Of a DNA stretch of 64,000 nucleotides, positions 24,597-34,614 are shown piece by piece. The notes under the pieces are model-generated. The model had not been told where the DNA came from, searched no databases, and saw nothing but the letters and a program-made list of their open reading frames with translations. The position numbers were made by a program, and so were the translations under genes. Each line of letters starts with the position of its first letter. Position 1 is the stretch's first letter. This stretch comes from Herbinix luporum (lineage in GTDB: Bacteria; Bacillota; Clostridia; Lachnospirales; Lachnospiraceae): positions 2,039,379 to 2,103,378 of the forward strand of contig NZ_LN879430.1 of NCBI RefSeq assembly GCF_900070325.1, written 5' to 3'.

Positions 24597-27500
24597 TTAT
24601 TTGAAATAAGATACACCGGATTCGATAATTCCCATATTCTGATTACCATAAATATTAATGGCTACAGAATCTCCTGTTCTTTCAGGATGAGTCATCTTAC
24701 CCATAACTCTTCCGTCAGGACTTATAATACTTTCAATGGCGTAGTAGGAACCATGTGGATTATATTCCTCATCCATAGTAGGATTACCATTTAGATCAAC
24801 GTACTGGCTTGCCACTTGACCCTTCTCAAATAGCTCTTTGATTAATTCCTCACCGGCTACAAAGCGTCCCTCTCCGTGGGATGTCGGTAGGGTATATATA
24901 CTATTCAGTTGGGTCTTCATTAACCAAGGAGATGCATTGGAGATAACCTTAGTATTAACATATTTGGCTATATGTTTTCCCAGATTTCCTGCAATCAGGG
25001 CAGGAGTATCTTCCTTAACCGGTCTGATTTCTCCGTAAGGAAGCAGTCCTAATCTAATTAAGGCATGGAAACCGTTAGATATACCAAGGGCAAGTCCGTC
25101 TCTATTATTTAAGAAATCATCCATTGCTTCCTTAATCTTTTCGTTTCTAAATACCAAGGCTGTATATTTTCCGGAACCGTCAGGAATTTCTGCAGTGAAA
25201 TTACCGCCGGAAAATACTATAATCTGTGCTTCTTTAATGGCTTTTTCAAAGGCCTCTATGGATTCCTTTATACTACCGGGGAACATATTAGAAAATACTA
25301 CTTTTTCTACCTCTGCACCGGCTGCTTTAAATGCCATAAAAGTATCATAATCGCAATTGCTACCCGGAAGTACCGGTATAAATACCTTTGGTTTAGCCAC
25401 TTTATTCTTGGCTACATATACTTTTTTTGCGTCATATAACTTTGTGTAAACTTCTTCTTTAACAGAATCAGATTTAGTGGGATAAATTTCTTCCAAGGTA
25501 TTTGTCCAAGCTTGTAGGGCTTCATCAATTGTAATTACTTCACTGCCATATCTAAAGTTTTCCTCTTGTGTAATTTCTCCTATTACATCATAATCATCAG
25601 CTGTAAAACCATACTCTGATAGTTTCTGTGTATCATCTTTTTTCATTTCTATAAGAATACTGCCGTAATCAGGTAGGAAAAGTTCACTTTCATCAAGGTT
25701 TTCCTTAATACTTACTCCCAGTTTATTACCGAAAGCCATCTTACTAACTGCCTCTATAATACCCCCAAAACCGATGGCATAGGCAGACACAGCTTTCTTA
25801 TCCTTCATTAATTTATATAAATTGCTATATAGGGCTTTTAACTTTTCATATACCGGCAAGTCAAATGAATCCCTAGAAAGCTTGAATCTTACAAGTACAT
25901 TACCTGGGCTTTTTAACTCAGTTGTTATGACATCCTTGCTTGTTGCCATATTAACAGCAAATGATACCAAGGTAGGAGGTACATCAATGTCGTTAAAAGT
26001 ACCGGACATACTGTCTTTACCTCCGATAGAAGGAAGCTCAAGCTTCATCTGTGCTTCATATGCACCAAGTAGGGCTGCCAAGGGTTCACCCCAACGTTTT
26101 GGATCCTTTTCAAGCCTACGGAAAAATTCTTGGAAGCTAAAGCGTATCTTTGAGTAATCTCCTCCCGAAGCTACAATTTTTGCCACAGAAGATATTACCG
26201 CATATACAGCACCATGGAAAGGTGACCAGCTTGAAAGATAAGGATCAAAGCCATAACTCATCATGGATACATTGTCACACTTACCCTCTAATACCGGAAG
26301 CTTTGCTACCATGGTTTGAATAGGTGAATACTGATATTGACCACCGAAAGGCATGGTAACAGTTGCAGCCCCGATAGAACTATCGAACATCTGAGTCAGT
26401 CCTTTTTTAGAAGAAACGTTTAAATCGGACAAGACCTTTAACCATTTATCTTTGATACTAGCCTTATCCTCTAAGTTTAAGGCTCCCTTCTTTAGATAAT
26501 TATCCTTTTCTGAAGGTATAGTAACATAGGCAGTAGCTTCCTGATGAGCACCGTTTGTATTAAGAAAGGCTCTTGATAGGTTTACAATTTCCTTGCCCCT
26601 CCATTCTATTACCAATCTATTAGTATCTGTCACTTGGGCCACAACTACTGCTTCAAGGTTTTCTTCCTTAGCATAAGCCAGCATAGTGTCCGCATCTTTA
26701 GCATCTACTACAATAGCCATCCTCTCTTGGGATTCGGATATGGCCAGTTCAGTTCCGTCTAGGCCTTCGTATTTTGTCGGAAGCTTATCTAAGTTAATTC
26801 TAAGTCCGTCAGCCAGTTCACCTATGGCCACAGATACACCACCGGCACCGAAGTCGTTACATTTTTTTATAAGAATACTGGCCTCAGGTCTACGAAAGAG
26901 TCTTAGGATATTACGCTCGATGGCAGGATTACCTTTTTGAACCTCTGCACCGGAGGTCTGGGCAGACTCTGTAGTATGACTTTTAGAAGATCCTGTTGCC
27001 CCACCAAGGCCGTCACGGCCGGTTCTTCCTCCTAAAAGGATAACAAGATCACCGGGTTCACATTTTTCCCGTTTTACATGTTTTCTGGGTGCCGCAGCCA
27101 TAATAGCACCAGCTTCCATTCTCTTAGCCACATATCCCGGATGATATATTTCCTCTACAAGACCTGACGGTAAACCAATCTGATTACCGTAGGAACTATA
27201 ACCTTCCGCCGCCTGTCTACAGATTTTTCTCTGAGGAAGTTTTCCCTCTAAAGTATCATTAAATGACTGTGTGGGATCGGCAGCTGCGCTAAGTCTCATT
27301 GCCTGATATGCATATCCTCTTCCTGAAAGGGGATCCCTGATTGCACCTCCAAGGCATGTGGCAGCACCGCCAAAAGGCTCTATCTCTGTAGGATGGTTAT
27401 GGGTTTCATTTTTAAAGAAAAGTAGCCACTCTTCTGTCTTCCCATCAACTTCAACCGGTACAATTATAGTGCAGGCATTTATTTCATCAGAAACTTCCAT

Positions 27501-28382
27501 ATCATCTAGCTTGCCCTCTGCCCTAAGTTTTTTCATTGCCAATGTTGCTATGTCCATAAGGGAAATATATTTATCATCCCTGCCCTTATATAGCTTTTCT
27601 CTATCAGAAGTATAGTTATAATATGCTGCCTTAATGGGTTCAGTATAATATCCGTCTTCAAAATCAATACTTTTTAGCTCAGTTAAGAATGTGGTATGTC
27701 TGCAGTGATCAGACCAATAGGTGTCAAGCACACGGATTTCTGTAATTGAAGGATCTCTGTTTTCTTCATTTTTAAAATAATTTTGAATATGGATAAAATC
27801 CGCAATGGTCATAGCAAGATTAAGTGAATTATACAAGTTCTCTAGTTCCTCTTTGTCCATATCCTTAAAGCCTGTAAGAATATCAACTTCCTTTGGCTCT
27901 TCCTGCCTAGTTATCAAGGATTTAGGGGTTATTTCCTCAGTTTCCCTTGAATCCACAGAGTTAATGCAATAAGATTTAATTTTATTAAAATCTTCCTCGG
28001 AAATATTACCTGAAATAATATAGGTGGTAGCTGAACGAACAATGGGCTCACTATTTTCATCTAAAAGCTTTATGCATTGCTCAGCAGAATCAGCCCTCTG
28101 ATCATATTGACCCGGTAGGTATTCTACAGAAAAAACTCTTTCCCCTGATTTAATATCAATAGTTTCTTCATGAATAATATCTACAGAAGGATCCATAAAT
28201 ACTGTATTTATTGCTAGCTTGTAATTATCCTCACTAACATTTTCAATCAAATATCTATTAAGTACCCTAACAGATTCTACACCATTTATACCTAAATAAT
28301 TGGTAAGCTCCTTAGCTAACAATTTTCCACGGACATTATATGGTTCCTTTTTTTCTACATAAATCCTTCTAACCATGCTCAT
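24597..28382 (-). CDS. purL: phosphoribosylformylglycinamidine synthase (large clostridial PurL) with Ser at the glutaminase nucleophile
   Basis: A 1261-residue fused FGAM synthase of the Firmicutes type, the fourth step of purine synthesis (FGAR + ATP + Gln to FGAM). N-terminal PurS-like part, then the duplicated synthetase domain (DTYWSDHCRHTTFL, ETHNHPTEIEPFGGAATC, GLGGATGSSKS, CNDFGAGGVSVAIGELADG, PSIGGKDSMSG), then a C-terminal class-I glutaminase starting VFIPVLPGSNCDYD. The nucleophile motif, normally GICNGF, reads GISNGF (Ser1102, codon TCT), and the nearby loop is SGGNFTAEIPDG where related enzymes have SGGFSSGDEPDG. His and Glu of the triad remain (SHGEGRF, HPERTGD). It may therefore depend on free ammonia. 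AGGAG precedes the ATG by 9 bases. Confidence 0.93.
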   Translation of the reverse strand: MSMVRRIYVEKKEPYNVRGKLLAKELTNYLGINGVESVRVLNRYLIENVSEDNYKLAINTVFMDPSVDIIHEETIDIKSGERVFSVEYLPGQYDQRADSAEQCIKLLDENSEPIVRSATTYIISGNISEEDFNKIKSYCINSVDSRETEEITPKSLITRQEEPKEVDILTGFKDMDKEELENLYNSLNLAMTIADFIHIQNYFKNEENRDPSITEIRVLDTYWSDHCRHTTFLTELKSIDFEDGYYTEPIKAAYYNYTSDREKLYKGRDDKYISLMDIATLAMKKLRAEGKLDDMEVSDEINACTIIVPVEVDGKTEEWLLFFKNETHNHPTEIEPFGGAATCLGGAIRDPLSGRGYAYQAMRLSAAADPTQSFNDTLEGKLPQRKICRQAAEGYSSYGNQIGLPSGLVEEIYHPGYVAKRMEAGAIMAAAPRKHVKREKCEPGDLVILLGGRTGRDGLGGATGSSKSHTTESAQTSGAEVQKGNPAIERNILRLFRRPEASILIKKCNDFGAGGVSVAIGELADGLRINLDKLPTKYEGLDGTELAISESQERMAIVVDAKDADTMLAYAKEENLEAVVVAQVTDTNRLVIEWRGKEIVNLSRAFLNTNGAHQEATAYVTIPSEKDNYLKKGALNLEDKASIKDKWLKVLSDLNVSSKKGLTQMFDSSIGAATVTMPFGGQYQYSPIQTMVAKLPVLEGKCDNVSMMSYGFDPYLSSWSPFHGAVYAVISSVAKIVASGGDYSKIRFSFQEFFRRLEKDPKRWGEPLAALLGAYEAQMKLELPSIGGKDSMSGTFNDIDVPPTLVSFAVNMATSKDVITTELKSPGNVLVRFKLSRDSFDLPVYEKLKALYSNLYKLMKDKKAVSAYAIGFGGIIEAVSKMAFGNKLGVSIKENLDESELFLPDYGSILIEMKKDDTQKLSEYGFTADDYDVIGEITQEENFRYGSEVITIDEALQAWTNTLEEIYPTKSDSVKEEVYTKLYDAKKVYVAKNKVAKPKVFIPVLPGSNCDYDTFMAFKAAGAEVEKVVFSNMFPGSIKESIEAFEKAIKEAQIIVFSGGNFTAEIPDGSGKYTALVFRNEKIKEAMDDFLNNRDGLALGISNGFHALIRLGLLPYGEIRPVKEDTPALIAGNLGKHIAKYVNTKVISNASPWLMKTQLNSIYTLPTSHGEGRFVAGEELIKELFEKGQVASQYVDLNGNPTMDEEYNPHGSYYAIESIISPDGRVMGKMTHPERTGDSVAINIYGNQNMGIIESGVSYFK

Positions 28383-28693
28383 TGGGCAACACTCCTATTC
28401 TAATTTAAAATAATAGTTACAGACTTTAGCCATACTTATAGATTAATTATATATCTCTTATACTTTTTGAAATCCCAAATTTTATTAGTATGCCTTTTGC
28501 TTTAAGTATACTTCTTTTTATATCTTTAGTCCATAAATTGCAATAAGGCTTTACATATGCAATATTAATGCATCTAGTATTACCTTAATCATTTTCTTGC
28601 ATTATATCATAGCTTATCTTATAATTAAAATTAATATATGTAAATACTTTTATTAGTCAAACTAATATATGTTCTGAAAAAGGAGGAACAGTC
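28383..28693. other. divergent purL/LysR intergenic region with a palindrome
   Basis: No gene or recognised RNA element is seen; in particular there is no purine-aptamer core upstream of purL. A 7-3-7 palindrome TATTAGT-CAA-ACTAATA at 28651-28667 lies 27 bases before the LysR start and is a plausible autoregulatory site. Confidence 0.45.
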
Positions 28694-29575
28694 TTGGATA
28701 TAAATTATGAATTATATAAGGTTTTTTATCATGTGGCAAAAACATTAAGCTTCTCAGACGCTGCTGAAGCTTTATTTATATCTCAGTCAGCTGTCAGTCA
28801 ATCTATTAAAACTTTAGAAAAACGGCTGAATCAGCAGCTATTTATCCGAAGTACTAAAAAAGTAGCTCTTACCAAAGAAGGTGAATTACTTTTAAAACAT
28901 GTAGAACCTGCCATTAATCTTATAACCCGGGGTGAAAATCAGCTCTGTGCTGACCCCAAAAGTGGTGTTCAATTAAGAATAGGTGCCAGTGATACAATCT
29001 GCAGATATTATCTTGTACCCTACCTAAATAATTTCCACTTAAAATATCCTCATATTCATATCAAGGTATCTAACGGTACCTCCCTTCAATGTGCCAAAAT
29101 GTTAGAACGTAATGAAGTAGATATTATCGTTACTAATTCCCCTAATCAGGCATTAAACGACATGATGGATATTATACCTGTTAAAGAATTTCATGATGTT
29201 TTTATAGCTAAAAAAGATGACTTTCCTCTATATGATCATCCCATATCATTTCAGGAGCTTCAAAAATATCCTATATTAATGCTTGAAAAAAGGGCCACTA
29301 CCAGTATGTTTTTGCATAATTTATTCTTAGAAAATTCACTGGATTTAGTACCTGCCATAGAACTTGCCAGTAATGATTTATTAATTGATCTTGCAAGAAT
29401 AGGACTTGGGATTGCCTTTGTGCCTGATTATTGCCTTAAGGATATGGAGGAACTGGCCATTATAAAGACCGAGCAAGTAATCCCTTCCCGTAAGCTGGTT
29501 GCTGCTTATAACTTAGATATCCCCTTATCTGATGCTGCCAGGTACTTTATTGATAGCCTAACAAGCAAATTGTAA
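28694..29575 (+). CDS. LysR-family regulator
   Basis: 293 residues: winged helix-turn-helix at residues 1-60 (LSFSDAAEALFISQSAVSQSIKTLE), followed by a substrate-binding-like domain from about residue 90 (VQLRIGASDTICRYYLVPYL). Translation starts at TTG, with AGGAGG 7 bases upstream. It reads divergently from purL. A close relative of the LysR gene at 49694-50587 (shared layout YELYKVFYHVAK / MEYYKIFYYVAK). Ligand and targets are unknown; the adjacent purL may be coincidental. Confidence 0.9.
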   Translation: MDINYELYKVFYHVAKTLSFSDAAEALFISQSAVSQSIKTLEKRLNQQLFIRSTKKVALTKEGELLLKHVEPAINLITRGENQLCADPKSGVQLRIGASDTICRYYLVPYLNNFHLKYPHIHIKVSNGTSLQCAKMLERNEVDIIVTNSPNQALNDMMDIIPVKEFHDVFIAKKDDFPLYDHPISFQELQKYPILMLEKRATTSMFLHNLFLENSLDLVPAIELASNDLLIDLARIGLGIAFVPDYCLKDMEELAIIKTEQVIPSRKLVAAYNLDIPLSDAARYFIDSLTSKL

Positions 29576-29604
29576 TCTTAATATTTGTATTTTAATAAAA
29601 ACAC

Positions 29605-29670
29605 AAAAAAGAAGCTGCCTTTTTACAGGAACTACCTTTGTGGCGGTATCTGAATAAACAGCTTCTTTTA
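29605..29670. terminator. bidirectional terminator between LysR and mgsA
   Basis: Outer arms AAAAGAAGCTG and CAGCTTCTTTT enclose about 40 bases with weak internal pairing; T and A runs flank both sides. It serves the convergent genes. Confidence 0.75.
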
Positions 29671-29686
29671 TATTTAAACAACTATA

Positions 29687-30169
29687 TTAATGCTTAGTCA
29701 TTTCATCCAATCTACTACTAATTACTTTATTATAATTGATAACCTTTCTTTCGTACTCTTCGCTCATATATTTTGAAGTAATTAAGAAATCTGCCGTAGC
29801 ACGATTATTGGCTATAGGTATATCATAGACAGCAGCTATCCGAAGTAAGGCCTTTACGTCCGGATCATGGGGCTGAGATTCTAAGGGATCCCAGAAAAAT
29901 ATCACAAAATCAATATTCCCTTCCACTATCCTTGAGCCAATCTGCTGATCGCCACCTAAAGGACCGCTGTTATATGCCCTTACAGGAAGTTCGGTTTTTT
30001 CTGAAATTAATCTGGCTGTTGTTCCTGTTCCACTAAGGAAATGATTTTTTAATATTTCCTTATTTTCTTCTACCCATTCAATTATTTCTTGTTTTTTGCT
30101 ATCATGAGCTATTAGGGCTATATGCTTCTGTTTACTAATTGTAAAATTAATATATTCATCCTGTAACAT
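29687..30169 (-). CDS. mgsA: methylglyoxal synthase
   Basis: 160 residues; converts dihydroxyacetone phosphate to methylglyoxal, a glycolytic bypass that relieves phosphate shortage. Visible motifs: ALIAHDSKK (phosphate-binding), LSGTGTTARLI, and the catalytic SGPLGGDQQIGSRI and FFWDPLESQPHDPDVKAL with its Asp residues. The extra N-terminal 15 residues and C-terminal tail are modest. GGAGAGG precedes the ATG. Its upstream region carries a threefold 35-bp direct repeat, unusual for this gene. Methylglyoxal could be a substrate of the aldo/keto reductase at 6.3 kb (inference). Confidence 0.95.
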   Translation of the reverse strand: MLQDEYINFTISKQKHIALIAHDSKKQEIIEWVEENKEILKNHFLSGTGTTARLISEKTELPVRAYNSGPLGGDQQIGSRIVEGNIDFVIFFWDPLESQPHDPDVKALLRIAAVYDIPIANNRATADFLITSKYMSEEYERKVINYNKVISSRLDEMTKH

Positions 30170-30193
30170 AATTTAATTCCTCTCCGTCTCTTT

Positions 30194-30298
30194 AATAAAA
30201 TCTTTTGCAGTTACAACTTAATATCTAGAATAAAATCCTTTGCAGTTACAACTTAATATCTAGAATAAAATCCTTTGCAGTTACAACTTAATATCTAG
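30194..30298. repeat. three tandem 35-bp direct repeats upstream of mgsA
   Basis: Units at 30194-30228, 30229-30263 and 30264-30298 are identical except for one T/C difference in the first. On the minus strand each junction places TTGTAA 18 bases before TAGATA, so the duplication yields tandem promoter-like units starting 25 bases upstream of mgsA. Either repeated promoters or repeated binding sites. Confidence 0.95.
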
Positions 30299-30351
30299 AT
30301 ACATTTATAATAATGGATAAGGAATTTAATTTCAAGTTACATTTAATGAAA

Positions 30352-31110
30352 TTAATATGCTGTCCATCCTCCGTCTGCAGTTATTACGGTACCGTTTACA
30401 AAACTTGAATCATCAGAAGCTAAAAACAGTGCCACTGCCGCTATTTCTTCCGATTCGGCAAATCTGGGATTTGCTGCTGCACCTGCCATTGCTCGTTCCA
30501 TTCCGAATTTATCCGGATTATTCATGGTGGTTTTAATATTAGTATTAACCCCTCCCGGAGCTATGGCATTGCAGCGTATTCCTAAGTTGGCATATTGGAA
30601 GCCTATATTCTTTGTTAGTCCAATTAGGGCATGCTTTGAAGCAGTGTAGGCCACCCCTGCCCTAGATCCATGTAAGCCTCCGATTGATGCATTATTTATA
30701 ATAATGCCTTTTCCTTTTTCTAAGAATATAGGAAGGGTTTTGCGAATTAATCTCATAGGTCCTGTAAGATTAATACTAAAAACTCTATCCCACAATTCAT
30801 CAGTAAGTTCTGCAGCCGGAACAAAATTATCCATAATTCCGGCATTATTAACCAAGATATCCACGGTTTTGAATTTATCTAATGTTATATCCACAAGATG
30901 ATTTATATCTTCCTCTTTAGCCACATTGGCATATACCCCTAAGGCTGTTCCTCCATCAGAGATTATTTTATCTACAAGGTCACTTAGTGCCTCCTGATTA
31001 ATATCAGACAATACAACTTTGGCACCTTCTTTAGCATACAGAATGGCTATTTCTTTACCCATTCCTGAAGCTGCACCGGTTATTATAGCAACTTTATTAT
31101 TAAGTTTCAT
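30352..31110 (-). CDS. short-chain dehydrogenase/reductase (SDR)
   Basis: 252 residues of the classical SDR fold. NAD(P)-binding TGAASGMGKEIA near residue 11, Asp in VVLSDINQ (suggests NAD preference), NNAGIMD, catalytic Ser in INNASIGG, and Tyr-x3-Lys in YTASKHAL, then the PGGVNT motif. It ends DGGWTAY. The full set of catalytic residues is present. AAAGGAGG precedes the ATG. Substrate unknown; close relatives are 3-oxoacyl or sugar-alcohol dehydrogenases. It appears monocistronic. Confidence 0.92.
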   Translation of the reverse strand: MKLNNKVAIITGAASGMGKEIAILYAKEGAKVVLSDINQEALSDLVDKIISDGGTALGVYANVAKEEDINHLVDITLDKFKTVDILVNNAGIMDNFVPAAELTDELWDRVFSINLTGPMRLIRKTLPIFLEKGKGIIINNASIGGLHGSRAGVAYTASKHALIGLTKNIGFQYANLGIRCNAIAPGGVNTNIKTTMNNPDKFGMERAMAGAAANPRFAESEEIAAVALFLASDDSSFVNGTVITADGGWTAY

Positions 31111-31234
31111 AGTATCAACCTCCTTTTAGAGAAGGATTAAAAGTTACTCAGTTGTATATTACCATAAAATCTAATTTATGTCAATTAAATTTTGTATAAT
31201 TATATTTTATAAAATATAACTATCATTAAATAAA

Positions 31235-31302
31235 GGTTACCGATAACTTACTACCAGTTGGTAATACTAACATACTACTAACTTGGTAAGTTACCGGTAA
31301 CC
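31235..31302 (-). terminator. terminator of valS
   Basis: A 17-bp stem with one mismatch (31235-31251 with 31286-31302), followed on the minus strand by TTTATTTAAT. It lies 28 bases after the valS stop codon. Confidence 0.7.
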
Positions 31303-31329
31303 CTAATAATAGTGTGGCCTTATTCTAAC

Positions 31330-33990
31330 TTATCTATTCAGGCTCTTTAGTCTATCTAAAACCTGATTCATCATATCTGTATATTTGTCTAGTTTAGCCC
31401 TTTCTTCTGCAATCTTACTTTCCGGAGCTTTAGATATAAAGTTGGGATTTGCAAGCATTCCGTTTACCCGCTTTAATTCCTTCTCTAGACGGTCCTTTTC
31501 TTTATTTAGACGTTCAATCTCCTTATCAATATCTACTAAATCCTCAAATGGAATATATATTACAGCCCCTTGGATAACTGTTGATACTGCATCATCACTT
31601 ACTCCTGTCTTATCTTTATCAACTATAACCTCACTGGCAGAGCCTAAGGTGGCAAAGAATACTTTACTCTCAGTAAAAATCTCTCTGATACGTTCATTAT
31701 CAGAAACAACAACAACCTTAGCCTTCCTGCTTGGGGGAACATTCATTTGGGACCTTACATTACGGATACCTTTTACTGCTTCTTTTATCAGTTCTATACT
31801 CTCTGTATCCCTAATAAATTCCCAGTCAGGATTATAAACAGGCCAGGAAGATATCATAATGGATTCACCTTCTTTTAGCCCTGTCATTTCTTGAAGGGTA
31901 CAGAAGATTTCTTCTGTTACAAAAGGCATATATGGATGAAGAAGTTTTAAGGATGTAGTCAGTACATGCTGCAATGTCCAAAGTGCAGACAGCTTTGTAT
32001 CATCTTCATCATTATATAATCTGGGCTTAACCATTTCTATATACCAGTCACAGAATTCCTCCCAGATAAAATCATAAATTTTCTGTGCAGCAATACCAAT
32101 TTCAAAGGTATCTAGATTATCTGTAACTTCCTTAACTAAGGTATTTGCCTTGGATATTATCCAGCGTTCTGCCTGTGTTAGGAGCTTCTCATCAATAGTT
32201 GTCGATAAATCTGCTTTCTCTAGATTCATCATAATAAAGCGGGAAGCATTCCATACCTTATTGGCAAAATTTCTGCTGGCCTCAACTCTTTCCCAATAAA
32301 AGCGCATATCGTTACCGGGAGCATTACCTGTAATAAGAGTAAAACGAAGAGCATCGGCTCCATATTTATCAATCACTTCAAGGGGATCAATACCATTACC
32401 CAGGGACTTACTCATTTTACGACCTTGAGAATCCCTTACCAAACCATGGATTAATACCTTGCTAAAAGGTTTTTTCCCCATATGGGCATATCCTGAAAAC
32501 ACCATACGGATAACCCAAAAGAAGATAATATCATAACCGGTTACTAATACATCTGTAGGATAAAAGTAATCTAAATCCTCTGTATTATCAGGCCAGCCTA
32601 AGGTAGAAAAAGGCCATAAGGCAGATGAGAACCAGGTATCTAAAGTATCCTCATCCTGTCTTAGATTACTGCTTTCACATTTGGGGCACCTAGAAGGTTC
32701 TTCTTCGGATACTATTATTTCTCCGCAGCCGTCACAATAATAAGCCGGTATTCTATGTCCCCACCATAATTGTCTTGATATACACCAGTCCCTGATGTTA
32801 TTGGTCCAATTAAAATATATTTTTTCAAAACGTTCAGGAATAATTTCAATCTCACCGGATTTTACAGCTTCTATAGCTGGCTTAATTAACTCATCCATCT
32901 TAACGAACCACTGGGGCTTAATTAGAGGTTCTACAGTTGTATTACAACGATCATGGGTACCTACATTGTGGATATGGTTTTCTACTTTTATTAATAGGCC
33001 TAAATCCTGCAATTCTTTTACTATAGCCTTTCTGGCTTCATAACGATCCATACCGGCAAACTTACCGCCATTTTCATTAATGCTTGCATCATCATTCATA
33101 ATATTGATTTCGGGAAGCTTATGCCGTAGTCCCACTTCAAAGTCATTAGGGTCATGGGCAGGGGTAATCTTAACTACACCGGTTCCGAACTCTTTATCAA
33201 CATAGGTATCGGCAATCACCGGTATCTCTTTGTTAACAATAGGAAGAATAACATTTTTTCCGATTAAATGTTGATATCTTTCATCATCCGGATGAACTGC
33301 TACGGCAGTATCTCCCAGCATGGTCTCCGGTCTTGTGGTGGCTATTTCTACATAACCATCTTCTCCTGCAATGGGATATTTAATATGCCAAAAATGTCCT
33401 TCCCTCTCCTCATGTTCAACTTCCGCATCTGATATAGATGTATGACATACGGGACACCAGTTGATTATTTTTGAGCCTTTATAGATATAACCTTCATTAT
33501 AAAGCTTCACAAATACCTTATTTACCGCATGGTTACATCCATCATCCATGGTGAATCTCTCTCTATCCCAATCACATGAAGAACCAAGCTTCTTTAACTG
33601 GGATATAATCCTGCCACCATATTCTTCTTTCCATTGCCATGCTCTTTCAAGGAAACCTTCTCTGCCAAGGTCCTGCTTTTCTATACCTTCTTCTTTTAGC
33701 TGTTCAATAATCTTAACTTCTGTGGCTATACTGGCATGATCCGTGCCTGGTTGCCACAGGGCATTATATCCTTGCATTCTCTTAAACCTTATAAGAATAT
33801 CTTGCAAGGTATTGTCCAAGGCATGACCCATATGCAGCTGCCCTGTAATATTTGGGGGTGGTATTACTATTGTAAAAGGTTTTTTACTCCTATCAACAGT
33901 AGCACGAAAATATTTTTTATCCAGCCATTTCTGATATAATTTGCCTTCAATGTCCTTGGGATTATAGGTTTTTGCCAGTTCTTTTTTCAT
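31330..33990 (-). CDS. valS: valyl-tRNA synthetase
   Basis: 886 residues; charges tRNA-Val, class I. HIGH-type motif [15 protein letters not shown] near residue 45 and KMSKS motif [14 protein letters not shown] near residue 525, with the editing (CP1) domain between and zinc-binding clusters (CPVCHTS, CDGCGEI, CPKCES). The C-terminal coiled-coil arm ([20 protein letters not shown]) is present. Length is normal. AGGAGAG precedes the ATG. Controlled by the T-box leader directly upstream. A tRNA-Val gene lies at 15.1 kb. Confidence 0.97.
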   Translation of the reverse strand: MKKELAKTYNPKDIEGKLYQKWLDKKYFRATVDRSKKPFTIVIPPPNITGQLHMGHALDNTLQDILIRFKRMQGYNALWQPGTDHASIATEVKIIEQLKEEGIEKQDLGREGFLERAWQWKEEYGGRIISQLKKLGSSCDWDRERFTMDDGCNHAVNKVFVKLYNEGYIYKGSKIINWCPVCHTSISDAEVEHEEREGHFWHIKYPIAGEDGYVEIATTRPETMLGDTAVAVHPDDERYQHLIGKNVILPIVNKEIPVIADTYVDKEFGTGVVKITPAHDPNDFEVGLRHKLPEINIMNDDASINENGGKFAGMDRYEARKAIVKELQDLGLLIKVENHIHNVGTHDRCNTTVEPLIKPQWFVKMDELIKPAIEAVKSGEIEIIPERFEKIYFNWTNNIRDWCISRQLWWGHRIPAYYCDGCGEIIVSEEEPSRCPKCESSNLRQDEDTLDTWFSSALWPFSTLGWPDNTEDLDYFYPTDVLVTGYDIIFFWVIRMVFSGYAHMGKKPFSKVLIHGLVRDSQGRKMSKSLGNGIDPLEVIDKYGADALRFTLITGNAPGNDMRFYWERVEASRNFANKVWNASRFIMMNLEKADLSTTIDEKLLTQAERWIISKANTLVKEVTDNLDTFEIGIAAQKIYDFIWEEFCDWYIEMVKPRLYNDEDDTKLSALWTLQHVLTTSLKLLHPYMPFVTEEIFCTLQEMTGLKEGESIMISSWPVYNPDWEFIRDTESIELIKEAVKGIRNVRSQMNVPPSRKAKVVVVSDNERIREIFTESKVFFATLGSASEVIVDKDKTGVSDDAVSTVIQGAVIYIPFEDLVDIDKEIERLNKEKDRLEKELKRVNGMLANPNFISKAPESKIAEERAKLDKYTDMMNQVLDRLKSLNR

Positions 33991-34036
33991 GATAATCTCT
34001 CCTATCTTTCATCATAGTTACGATTAAATTTCCATC

Positions 34037-34300
34037 AAAAAAGGTTCTTCGACTCAAAGGACGAAGAACCGTGGTACCACCTTTATTTATGGCTTATAAA
34101 AGCCACCTCTGATGTCTATAACGGGACTTCCCGGCATTTCCTACCCACCTTAAATTTATAATAAGGCTTCAGAAACGCTGCTACAAAGCTACCTTCAGTA
34201 AGACTGCTTATAGATCATCTCTCAGCCGGTGAATGATCCTCTCTGTTAAGTGTTACTTACCTACTCCTCTTTGTCAACGCATTTGCCATTTTAAAAGATT
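34037..34300 (-). promoter_or_regulatory. T-box riboswitch (valine)
   Basis: The leader between the promoter and valS shows the T-box landmarks: the 5' GAGTAG and AGAGAGGATC / GGCTGAGAGATGATC stem I elements, a specifier region GAAGGTAGC in which GTA (Val) fits, the T-box AAGGTGGTACCACGG at 34083-34069, and a terminator GGTTCTTCG/CGAAGAACC plus TTTTTT at 34070-34037. Uncharged tRNA-Val should pair with the T-box side bulge and prevent termination, raising valS expression when valine is short. Confidence 0.93.
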
Positions 34301-34306
34301 ACTACT

Positions 34307-34335
34307 ATAGTATTCAAAGTTACGAAATATGTCAA
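34307..34335 (-). promoter_or_regulatory. valS promoter
   Basis: Consensus TTGACA (34335-34330), 17-base spacer, TACTAT (34312-34307). It places the start just upstream of the T-box leader. Confidence 0.75.
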
Positions 34336-34347
34336 GTGTTTTTTGTA

Positions 34348-34533
34348 TTACATTTGTCTCCTCACTATTTTATATTCATCATTATATGAAAAATAAGGGC
34401 AATCTTTATAATTTCCCCTAAGAAATCTACTCATCTCATCCTCATCTAAGTTTACTGTACATGTATAATATTCATAGTATTCATCATATTCATAATTTGA
34501 ACAGTATTCACAGTTTGAATTAGCCAACTCCAT
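34348..34533 (-). CDS. DUF6472 family protein
   Basis: 61 residues with a CEYC pair at the N-terminus, a Tyr/Glu-rich segment, a second Cys (YTCTVNLDEDEM), and the tail CPYFSYNDEYKIVRRQM. This matches a small clostridial family I recall as DUF6472, possibly zinc-binding through its four Cys. The ATG follows AAGGAGGG by no space; a TTG two codons later has ideal spacing and may be the true start. It is encoded just beyond the four-gene unknown operon and in the same direction. Confidence 0.65.
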   Translation of the reverse strand: MELANSNCEYCSNYEYDEYYEYYTCTVNLDEDEMSRFLRGNYKDCPYFSYNDEYKIVRRQM

Positions 34534-34614
34534 CCCTCCTTAATATTTTATTAGATATTAATCTAGGATAACATATAAACTTACGGCTTTAAATTCCTTT
34601 ATTATATAATATTC

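Noticed and set aside
28383..28693. Purine riboswitch upstream of purL
   Set aside because: No GTTTCTAC core or paired loops are present in this region.
30194..30298. CRISPR array
   Set aside because: The 35-bp units are directly abutting without spacers, so this is a simple tandem repeat.
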